A stretch of DNA of 64,000 nucleotides, taken from Streptomyces kronopolitis (lineage in GTDB: Bacteria > Actinomycetota > Actinomycetes > Streptomycetales > Streptomycetaceae). This document shows positions 23,135 to 29,979 of the stretch, in pieces. The notes under the pieces are model-generated. The model was not told the origin of the DNA and did no database searches. It saw nothing but the letters and a program-made list of their open reading frames with translations. Location of the stretch: positions 90,278 through 154,277 of the forward strand of contig NZ_BMND01000018.1 in assembly GCF_014646275.1 (NCBI RefSeq). Reading direction: 5' to 3'. A program made the position numbers and the translations under genes. The first letter of the stretch is position 1, and each line of letters begins with the position of its first letter.

Positions 23135-24153
23135 CACAGCTCCTCGGCGTAGGCGGCGGCAGGGTCGACCGGGTTGGTCCACGCCTGGTGAGCGGGCACG
23201 GTATGCCGGGATCCCGGCCGCGCCAAACCGCCGGAGCGCGCGTTCATGGCCTCGTTGACCATGCTGGTCAGCACGCTCGGGTGCTTGGGGTTGGCCGCGA
23301 AGTTCTGCAGTCCGGCCCGGATGTGCTCCGGGGCGATGCCCTCGCCCAAGAGCTTCTTGGTGATCCGCCCGAGGTGCCCGAGCACGTCACTGGGCGGGCG
23401 CTGGTCGCAGGCAGCGGTGTACTCGCCGATGAGCTGGTTGGCCGAGACGGTGGCTGTGGGCGCTGTGCGCCCCGTAGGTACAGAGGATCCAGGATCCAAG
23501 ATCCTAGATCCAGGCGCCGAGTCCTCCCCGAGGTTTCGGGGAAGGTTCGGGGAGGACTCGGCGAATGTGCCTTGACCTGGGCTTTTCATGTCCTCGCGGC
23601 CAGGTGTTCCTGCCGTGGCGTCGAGGGCGCCCTGCTGGGCGACGGGAGCCTGGTCCGCGGGGCCGCGAGGCTCTTCGACCGGCGGGGCGGGCAGACCGAG
23701 GGCACGGGGAGTGTTCGGCGATTCCTCGGCGAACACTCGGGGAGGGTTCGGCGGCTCCTCGGTCCGCTGGGTGCAAGTGCCCTTGCAGGGGGCGCACCGG
23801 TCGGCGGCCTGGTGCTGCGGGCAGGAGGGCAGGCGGGACTGGCTCGGCTTGTCGATCTTCTGGTGCTCGGCCCAGGTGACGATGTGCAGGTATCGGCGGC
23901 CGTCACATCCTGTGTACCGGCACAGGAGTCCGGCCGTGGCGAGCTGGTAGAGGTCGTCTTCGACGTGCACCGAGGTGTGTTCGGCGCGCAGCGGCCAGAG
24001 CAGCCCTGCGATGATCGCGGCGTTGTCGCGGTGGCGACCGTGATCGTCGGCCTGGGTGAGCAGTCCGAAGAAGGTGCGCTCTGCCTCAACGCTCACCTCG
24101 GCGAGCGATTCGGAGACGAAAGCCTCCGGCTTGATTGTTCGAATCCTTGGCAC
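23134..24153 (-). CDS. Replication initiator-like protein, 339 aa
   Basis: The N-terminus has the phage replisome-organiser pattern: MPRIRTIKPEAFVSESLAEV, ERTFFGLLTQADDHGRHRDN, LLWPLRAEHTSVHVEDDLYQ, a winged-helix domain that binds origin DNA. A Cys cluster (CPQHQAADRCAPCKGTC) follows. The middle (130-235) is disordered and repetitive (FAEESPNTPRALG, FAESSPNLPRNLG). The C-terminal 100 residues resemble a DnaD-like helical domain (LLGEGIAPEHIRAGLQNFAA). It is coupled to the DnaC-like loader. Its own coding region carries heptamer and iteron-like repeats. Confidence 0.8.
   Translation of the reverse strand: MPRIRTIKPEAFVSESLAEVSVEAERTFFGLLTQADDHGRHRDNAAIIAGLLWPLRAEHTSVHVEDDLYQLATAGLLCRYTGCDGRRYLHIVTWAEHQKIDKPSQSRLPSCPQHQAADRCAPCKGTCTQRTEEPPNPPRVFAEESPNTPRALGLPAPPVEEPRGPADQAPVAQQGALDATAGTPGREDMKSPGQGTFAESSPNLPRNLGEDSAPGSRILDPGSSVPTGRTAPTATVSANQLIGEYTAACDQRPPSDVLGHLGRITKKLLGEGIAPEHIRAGLQNFAANPKHPSVLTSMVNEAMNARSGGLARPGSRHTVPAHQAWTNPVDPAAAYAEEL
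23484..23511. repeat. Four tandem heptamers in rep (iteron-like)
   Basis: aggatcc aggatcc aagatcc tagatcc lie head to tail with no gap. The unit is 7 nt, so it does not keep the codon phase, which argues for a DNA-level role. Within 60 nt downstream and again near 23710-23760 there are ggttcggngga-like repeats. A candidate origin or Rep-binding site. Confidence 0.6.
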
Positions 24154-24154
24154 G

Positions 24155-24481
24155 TCAGCGGCCCCGACCGGCGACGATCAGGTCGCTGCGGGTGAGGGTC
24201 GCCTCGGCGAGGTCGAAGGTGTGCGGCCGTGTCCAGTCCGCCTCCGGCCAGACCCGCAGGATCCAGCGGGCTGCGACCCTGGCTGTCGTCCGCCCCAGCT
24301 CCAGGGTCTCCCCGGCCGCGTCCTTGACGATGGCGTGCGGGTGGGGCCACGCGTGCCGAGGGTCATTGCGGCTGACCCAGATGGTGGCCGCGCCCGGGAT
24401 CATGTCGGCGAGCTGGGCGGCGAGGCGGTGGTGACGGTCATCTTCCGGGCATGCCGGGGTGCCGCTCGGCATGGCGAGCAT
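24155..24481 (-). CDS. Small protein upstream of rep, 108 aa
   Basis: The ATG at 24481 has ggagt 6 nt upstream on the minus strand. Features: MPSGTPACPEDDRHHRLAAQ, LADMIPGAATIWVSRNDPRH with a Trp/His-rich turn, a strand IVKDAAGETLELGRTTARVA, and WILRVWPEADWTRPHTFDL. No known family. As first gene of the replication operon, with its stop 1 nt from the rep start, it may modulate Rep or copy number. Confidence 0.65.
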   Translation of the reverse strand: MLAMPSGTPACPEDDRHHRLAAQLADMIPGAATIWVSRNDPRHAWPHPHAIVKDAAGETLELGRTTARVAARWILRVWPEADWTRPHTFDLAEATLTRSDLIVAGRGR

Positions 24482-25222
24482 GCGATACTCCGTTGCTTGT
24501 AGGAGATGCGGTGCGACGGTTCTCGTGCAAAAGCCCCGTCGCCCCGTGAGATGTGAATGGGCGCTCTTCGGGGTGCCCGGCCCGGCGCTTGGGAGTTGGT
24601 AGCTCCCGGGCGCCGGTCTCCTTTACCCCGGCGGACATCATGGCCCGCGTCTGTACATCACCCCTCCTCTCATGGCCCGTTGGCCGGCGATCCGCTTACG
24701 CGGGGACCAGCAACATAGGCGTGCACCCTCGCAAGATCCAGCCGTTGGCAATGAGCTGCCGCTGGGCCGGAAATGAAATCGGCCGGGCGATCTTTTCCCG
24801 ATGGAAGAGGCCGCGCGGTTCGTCAGAATCCCGAGGGGTCCATCACAGTGCGGAGAGTCCCCACACCGCACCTGAAAGTAATTCGATCTTATTCAGGCGC
24901 TGGTCACGGCGGGTCCGCCCCGGACTCTCACGACGCTTCGAGATTGCACGAAAGAGCAGAGCAGTCCTTCAATGTCCGGACATCGGGCAATTCTGGCCGA
25001 CCGAGCGGGCGGTGGCAGAGTGCTCTCGAACGAAGGCCAGGGCGTCGAGACCCCCCTCCCGACGCCGAGCAGGGGCACCGAGGGCCGATAGCCCTCTCCA
25101 CTCTCATACTGACCTCTACCCATCATGCTTTCACCTCAGTGGAAACTGCTGATAGGAGCGTATCCGGGAATCGCCACGCCATCAACTGTTGTGAAGGGTG
25201 CGCCGACGCTTCATTCACTCGT
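24482..25222. other. Gene-free region between the replication operon and the XRE cassette
   Basis: No frame shows coding bias despite several open frames. It holds an imperfect hairpin (24582-24595 with 24603-24616: seven plus five pairs around a 2x2 mismatch) about 100 nt upstream of the replication operon, and a perfect 12-bp palindrome atgtccggacat (24972-24983). Divergent promoters are expected here. Confidence 0.45.
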
Positions 25223-25228
25223 GTACGA
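25223..25228 (+). promoter_or_regulatory. Possible -10 element of the XRE-ImmA cassette
   Basis: tacgat in the context tcgtgtacgatg fits a Streptomyces -10. If used, transcription starts near 25235, which excludes the in-frame ATG at 25228 and favours the GTG pair at 25258/25261. No matching -35 is evident. Confidence 0.35.
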
Positions 25229-25260
25229 TGACCTACCGACTCTCGACGAGAGGGGAAGTG

Positions 25261-25701
25261 GTGAGCGAGGCGACGGGCCGCTCCTTGGCGGACAAGATCA
25301 ACCACCTGTTCGCGACGATCAAGGACGCCGACGGCCAGGAGTACAGCAACGATTACGTGGCGAACGCCATCAGCCAGTCGGGGATCGGTATCTCCATGAG
25401 CTACGTCTGGCAGTTGCGGAAGGGGAAGAAGGACAACCCCACCGTGCGCCATCTGACGGGCCTGGCGAACTTCTTCGGAGTTCCTACCGCGTACTTCTTT
25501 GATGACTCGGTCATGGGGCAAGTGGACGGCCGGCTGGAGAAAATGGCGGCTGAGCATGCGAGTTTCGGCGACGCACTCGAAAACGGTGACGTCAAGCTGA
25601 TGGCTATGCGTGCCGGCGAGCTGTCAGAAGAACGACGAAAGCAGGTAATGGACCTGCTGGACGTCGTCTATAAGTTGGAGCAGGCAGAGCACCGCGAGTG
25701 A
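25261..25701 (+). CDS. XRE-type regulator of the ImmA cassette, 146 aa
   Basis: The GTG at 25261 has agggga 4 nt upstream; GTG 25258 and ATG 25228 are in frame too. The HTH lies at about residues 8-75 (SLADKINHLFATIKDADGQE, YVANAISQSGIGISMSYVWQ, LRKGKKDNPTVRHLTGLANF), with FFGVPTAYFFDD as the end of the domain. The C-terminal 50 residues are helical (MAMRAGELSEERRKQVMDLL). This kind of XRE protein regularly precedes an ImmA-like gene and a MAB_1171c-like membrane protein in actinobacteria. It is probably the repressor and cleavage target. Confidence 0.8.
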   Translation: MSEATGRSLADKINHLFATIKDADGQEYSNDYVANAISQSGIGISMSYVWQLRKGKKDNPTVRHLTGLANFFGVPTAYFFDDSVMGQVDGRLEKMAAEHASFGDALENGDVKLMAMRAGELSEERRKQVMDLLDVVYKLEQAEHRE

Positions 25702-25773
25702 CGCGCTTTACACGGTGTCGTACCGCGGATGGGGGGTGCTGCTGCAGCGTGCGTCGTATGCAGGAGAAGTACC

Positions 25774-26292
25774 TTGAAGGAGCGCGAGCTTCGCAGGCGC
25801 TGTAAGAGAGAACTGCGAGCCCTGAACGTTCAGCCCCCCTTGCAGGTGGAAGAACTCTGTCGCCAGCTGGGAGAGCGCCGCGGTCGTCCGATTCGGCTGG
25901 TGCCGCATCGGATGCCGGTACCTGGCCCATTCGGCGCGTGGATTGCCACTCCGTCGGCCGACTACATCTTGTTCCAGCAGGAGACCACCCCAAGTCATCA
26001 GAGGCACATCGTCCTGCACGAGGTCGGGCACATCCTCGCCGACCACCAGAGCGAAGAAGTCGACGACGACGAGCTTTGGAAGGGCGCGGTCCCGGACCTC
26101 GCACCGGGATCGGTGAGGCGGCTGCTTCGTCGGACCTCGTACGACGAAGAGCATGAGCGGCAGGCCGAATTGGTCGCGACGATCGTGCTGGAGTGGGCCT
26201 CGGTGTTGGACCGGGTAGCCCCTCGACGTGCCGCGAACCCTTCTCTGCGTCGTGTCCAGACGGCACTCGGCGATCGTCAGGGGTGGCTGTGA
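25774..26292 (+). CDS. ImmA/IrrE-like metalloprotease, 172 aa
   Basis: The TTG at 25774 is chosen because aggag lies 7 nt before it; the frame further upstream is non-coding. The zinc motif is HEVGH in HIVLHEVGHILADHQSEE (near residue 90). A third-ligand region, YDEEHERQAELVATIVLEWA, lies about 45 residues later. The family often appears in annotations as a toxin component, but ImmA-type proteins are proteases that cleave a partner repressor, here most likely the XRE protein just upstream. It is coupled to the membrane protein gene (GTGA). Confidence 0.8.
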   Translation: MKERELRRRCKRELRALNVQPPLQVEELCRQLGERRGRPIRLVPHRMPVPGPFGAWIATPSADYILFQQETTPSHQRHIVLHEVGHILADHQSEEVDDDELWKGAVPDLAPGSVRRLLRRTSYDEEHERQAELVATIVLEWASVLDRVAPRRAANPSLRRVQTALGDRQGWL

Positions 26293-27437
26293 CTGCCCTC
26301 GTCCTGACTGCCGCGCTCCTCCACCTCGCCGTTATTTGGAAGTTCGTGCAGGTAGCCCGTGACCCCCACGATCTTCCCCTCCGCGCCGTGACGTTGTGCC
26401 TCATCTGCACAGCCGCTTCGTTCCTGCTCGGCCTCGACGCCGCAGCGGACATCGTCGACCACCTCCTAGGAGTCGGCGTGTCACGGCTGATCCAGAACAC
26501 GCTGCTGGTCACGGCGGTCTACTGGCTGATGTGCATCTTCCTCTTCTCCGCGGAAGAACGGCGACGCGCCAGACGTCGTGCGAGATGGGAAGCTCTTCCC
26601 CTGGCGGTGGGAGTGCTGGTCCTCGTCTTGACGACCATCGCCACGCCGGCTCACATCCGAGGGCGGGACTTCGCCAGCGCCGACATGTCCCAGACCCCTG
26701 TGGCTCTGTTCTTCATCGCAGCGCTGGTCTACCTCGTCTACGCGCTCGCGTCCGCGCTCTGGTGGACCATGCGGTACGCCCGGATGTCGGTGCGCCCCCT
26801 GGTGACCGGACTGTGGCTGACGGCGGGCTCCCTGGCGGGCATGGTGGTGGCGAACACCGGCCGGCTCGGCATAGACGTGATGCGCTGGCGCGGTGAACCG
26901 GTCCCGGCATGGCTCACCCACGGCACGCAGGGGCTCCTGGCACTCGCCGTCCCCGTGTTCATCGTCGGCGTGACCTACTCCGGCGCCGCGATGCGCGTGG
27001 CGAGCGGGCGGGTATGGCTCCAGCATCGCCGCGCCCACCGTCGCCTACGTCCGCTGTGGGAAGCGCTGCACGACGCCTTCCCGCAGGATGCTCTCAGCCG
27101 GGTTCCGACCAGCGGCTGGCGCGAGTTCCTGTCCCTGCGCGGCACCCACTACCGCTACTACCGCAGGGTCATCGAATGCCGCGATGGCCTGGTGCGCATC
27201 AGTCCCCACCTCGCCCAGCTCGGGGTGCGAGAGGGAGCGCCACCTTCGGAACTCGCACGTCACCTCAAGAAGGCCCTGGACACCCAGGCGAACGAAGCAG
27301 CCACATCCCGACAGGCACTGGCCGTCGCTCGCCCCGACGACGACAGCCTCGATTCCGACGTCCGGCAGCTTGAACTGCTCGCCGACGCACTCAGCAAGGA
27401 GCCGGCCAACGCGGAAGCCGGCAGCACTTCAAGGTGA
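26289..27437 (+). CDS. MAB_1171c-like seven-span membrane protein, 382 aa
   Basis: Seven hydrophobic segments in the first 245 residues, starting with VTALVLTAALLHLAVIWKFV and ending with LLALAVPVFIVGVTYSGAAM. A cytoplasmic C-terminal domain follows (WLQHRRAHRRLRPLWEALHD, YYRRVIECRDGLVRISPHLA), then a polar tail. This matches the actinobacterial family named after MAB_1171c, often labelled a putative transporter without evidence. The receptor-like layout (seven spans plus soluble tail) next to an ImmA-like protease suggests sensing or signal relay, which is inference. It overlaps the protease stop. Confidence 0.75.
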   Translation: MTALVLTAALLHLAVIWKFVQVARDPHDLPLRAVTLCLICTAASFLLGLDAAADIVDHLLGVGVSRLIQNTLLVTAVYWLMCIFLFSAEERRRARRRARWEALPLAVGVLVLVLTTIATPAHIRGRDFASADMSQTPVALFFIAALVYLVYALASALWWTMRYARMSVRPLVTGLWLTAGSLAGMVVANTGRLGIDVMRWRGEPVPAWLTHGTQGLLALAVPVFIVGVTYSGAAMRVASGRVWLQHRRAHRRLRPLWEALHDAFPQDALSRVPTSGWREFLSLRGTHYRYYRRVIECRDGLVRISPHLAQLGVREGAPPSELARHLKKALDTQANEAATSRQALAVARPDDDSLDSDVRQLELLADALSKEPANAEAGSTSR

Positions 27438-27484
27438 ACAGCCCGCGGGCCAGCACCCAGGCAAGCACGATGAGGAGCAACACC

Positions 27485-28669
27485 ATGACAGACGCACTGC
27501 TCACAGCCGGCCAGGTCATCACCGGCCCCAACGGCGCCCGCATCACAGACGGTGCAGTGCTGGTCCGCGGAGACAGGATCGCCGCGGTCGGGCCTCGCGA
27601 GGAGATCGAGCGCCTCGCGCCCGAAGGTCTTCCCACCACGGCCGTCCCGCACGGCACGCTCCTGCCGGGACTCATCGACGCACATGTGCACCTGATCTTC
27701 GATGGCGGCGCCACCCCGCTGGAAACGGCCCAACAAACGGCTGACGAGGAACTGCTGGAGGGGATGGCCGAGCGGGCTCAGCAGCTGCTGCACAGCGGTG
27801 TGACGACGGTACGGGACCTTGGCGACCGCAACGGTCTCGCCATCCGCCTGCGCGATGCCATCGCCGGCGGAGCAGTCCCCGGGCCCCGCGTCCTGTCCGC
27901 GGCCACTCCCCTGACCTCGCCAGGTGGCCACCTGCACGTCTTCGGCGGCGAGGTAGCCGGTGAAGACGCCATTCGCACCATGATCCGCCGCAATGCCGAC
28001 CTCGGTGCCGAGGTCATCAAGGTGATGGCCACCGGTGGCGGCATGACCAAGGGCGGTCCGGCCATCTGGCAGAACCAGTTCACGGAGCACGAGCTGAGCG
28101 TCGCGGTGGACGAAGCCGCCTGCCATGGACTGCCGGTCGCCGTCCACGCCCACGGCACCGACGGCATCGCGGCCGCAGTCCGCGCCGGTGTGGCCACGAT
28201 CGAGCACTGCACCTGGATGACTGAGGGCGGAGACTTCGACCTCCGCGAAGATGTCGCCATGCAGATCAAGAGCCAAGGGATCTCCGTCTGCACTGCCACG
28301 AGCCCCAATTGGAGGGGATTCGCCGAACGCGTCGGTCAGGAACGGGCCGAGTACCTGTTCAGCTCCATGCGCTGGATGGCGGACCTCGGTGTTCCCCTGA
28401 TCGCGGGAACCGATGCCGGCGTCACCCGCGCGGATTTCGACAAGCTCGTGAACAGCTTGGAGTTCTACGAGTATCTCGGCCTCAGCAACGCCAAGATCCT
28501 CGACATGGCCACCACCGACGCCGCACAAGGCCTGGGCATCACCGGCACCGGACAGATCGCCGAAGGACAGCGCGCCGACATCATCGCCGTCGAGGGTGAC
28601 CCACTCGTCGACCTCCGCGCCCTGCGCGACATCCGCCTCGTGATCGCCGGGGGCAAGAGAGCGCGGTAG
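27485..28669 (+). CDS. Metal-dependent amidohydrolase (imidazolonepropionase/prolidase-like), 394 aa
   Basis: ATG 27485 has gaggag 7 nt upstream; a GTG at 27434 is in frame but weaker. The amidohydrolase fold is clear: LLPGLIDAHVHLIFDGG with the HxH pair, the carbamylated Lys in AEVIKVMATGGG, His in VAVHAHGTDG and VATIEHCTW, and the Asp in LIAGTDAGV. The tail VEGDPLVDLRALRDIRLVIA is the usual beta-sandwich end. Substrates of relatives include cyclic amides, dipeptides and N-acyl compounds; here it is unknown. It is probably the effector enzyme of the cassette, since this last slot varies between genomes. Confidence 0.88.
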   Translation: MTDALLTAGQVITGPNGARITDGAVLVRGDRIAAVGPREEIERLAPEGLPTTAVPHGTLLPGLIDAHVHLIFDGGATPLETAQQTADEELLEGMAERAQQLLHSGVTTVRDLGDRNGLAIRLRDAIAGGAVPGPRVLSAATPLTSPGGHLHVFGGEVAGEDAIRTMIRRNADLGAEVIKVMATGGGMTKGGPAIWQNQFTEHELSVAVDEAACHGLPVAVHAHGTDGIAAAVRAGVATIEHCTWMTEGGDFDLREDVAMQIKSQGISVCTATSPNWRGFAERVGQERAEYLFSSMRWMADLGVPLIAGTDAGVTRADFDKLVNSLEFYEYLGLSNAKILDMATTDAAQGLGITGTGQIAEGQRADIIAVEGDPLVDLRALRDIRLVIAGGKRAR

Positions 28670-28767
28670 CGCGCCCCTTCCTGTTTCCCAGTGGGCCCCG
28701 CGGACGGCCCTCACGCCTCGGTGCTGCGGCTCTTCCTGCAGGCCAACATCCCTGTAACGCACCGGCC

Positions 28768-29979
28768 CTAGTTTCGGTGGTCCGTCCCGAGCGCGACGCT
28801 CAGCAGGACCTCGACCAGACGGGACGCGGCGTCCGGCTTCCCCATCGCCCGGGCTGCCTGTGCCATTGCGTCCCGTCGGCGGGGGTCCGACAGCGTCGGC
28901 TCCAGAGCGGCCCGCAGCGCGGGGGCGTTGGCGCCGTCTCCCGTAAGGGCCATGGCAGCCCCGGCCTGTTGGAGGTGGAGCGCGTTGTGTTCCTGCTCGT
29001 TGCCGGCGGAGGAGGCGAGGGGGACGAGGACGGATGGCTTGCCCAGTGCCGTCAGCTCGGAGATCGTGCCCGCGCCGCTGCGGGAGACGACGACGGAGGC
29101 GAGCGCGAGCACATCCGGTAGTTCGGGACCGACGAACCCGTCGACCCAGTACCGGGAGTGCAGCTCGGGCGGCAGCCCCTCGACGGCCTGCCGCGACTTC
29201 TCCACCCAGTTGGGTCCGCATTGGTGGATCACGTTGGCCACGGACAGCAGCCACAGCAGGTTCTCGCGGATCATGCCGTTGATCTGCTCGCTGCCCTGCG
29301 CTCCGCCGGTGACGTACACGGTGGGGAGGGTGGGGTTGTAGCCGGTCATGCCGAGGGCGGGGATGGCCTTGGCCGGATCGCCGGTGAAGACGGCGGGGCG
29401 GACGGGGTTGCCGGTGACGACCGCGGATGCGGCGACGGAGTCCGGCAGGAGCTTCAGCGAGTTCTCCGACGACAGGGCGACGGCGGTCGCGGAGCGGGCG
29501 AGGACGCGGTTGGCGAGGCCGAGCCGTACGGTCTGCTCGTGGATGACCAGCGGGGTCTTGGTCGCGCGGGCTGCGAACCCGACCGGCACCGCGACGTACC
29601 CGCCGGTGGAGAGGATCACGTCGGCCTCGAAGCGGCGGGCGATGGTGCGGGCCTCCAGCACGCCCTTGGGTACGCGGCCCATGTCCCGCATGTTCTCGGC
29701 GTTGATCATCTTCAGCGGGTTGCTGGACCGTCGGAGCTTGCCGGTCGGCACGATCTCGAAGGGGATGCCCTCGGCGGGGGCGACGCGGGATTCGAGTCCC
29801 GTGGCGGTGCCGACCCACAGCACATCCACGCTCGCGCCATGCTTCTGCATGACGGTCTGCATCTCGCGGACCGCGGTCAGGGCAGGGTACGTGTGCCCGC
29901 CCGTTCCGCCTCCCGTCACCATCAACTTGAAAGGACGGAGGAAGGAGGCGAAACGGGCAGCGAGGGCGTCGACGGTCAC
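28768..29979 (-). CDS. MurG-like glycosyltransferase (GT28), 403 aa
   Basis: Both MurG signatures are present. The N-terminal acceptor loop is LMVTGGGTGGHTYPALTAVR (MurG has GGTAGHI.PAL). The C-terminal donor site is VVVSRSGAGTISELTALGKP, SVLVPLASSAGNEQEHNALH, LQQAGAAM. Standard MurG adds GlcNAc to lipid I; duplicates in Streptomyces act in antibiotic pathways such as moenomycin. It is the last gene of an operon coupled to a radical SAM enzyme (GTGA at 29976-29979), so the acceptor is probably a small molecule or lipid made by that operon, not cell wall. The start is GTG. Confidence 0.85.
   Translation of the reverse strand: MTVDALAARFASFLRPFKLMVTGGGTGGHTYPALTAVREMQTVMQKHGASVDVLWVGTATGLESRVAPAEGIPFEIVPTGKLRRSSNPLKMINAENMRDMGRVPKGVLEARTIARRFEADVILSTGGYVAVPVGFAARATKTPLVIHEQTVRLGLANRVLARSATAVALSSENSLKLLPDSVAASAVVTGNPVRPAVFTGDPAKAIPALGMTGYNPTLPTVYVTGGAQGSEQINGMIRENLLWLLSVANVIHQCGPNWVEKSRQAVEGLPPELHSRYWVDGFVGPELPDVLALASVVVSRSGAGTISELTALGKPSVLVPLASSAGNEQEHNALHLQQAGAAMALTGDGANAPALRAALEPTLSDPRRRDAMAQAARAMGKPDAASRLVEVLLSVALGTDHRN

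Noticed and set aside
24127..24150. gttcgaatcc as a possible tRNA T-arm
   Set aside because: It is the reverse complement of the first codons of the replication gene and no cloverleaf can be built around it.
24553..25152. A 199-codon open frame on the plus strand
   Set aside because: Amino-acid composition and codon bias are not those of a gene, it has no binding site, and it spans the expected divergent promoter region.
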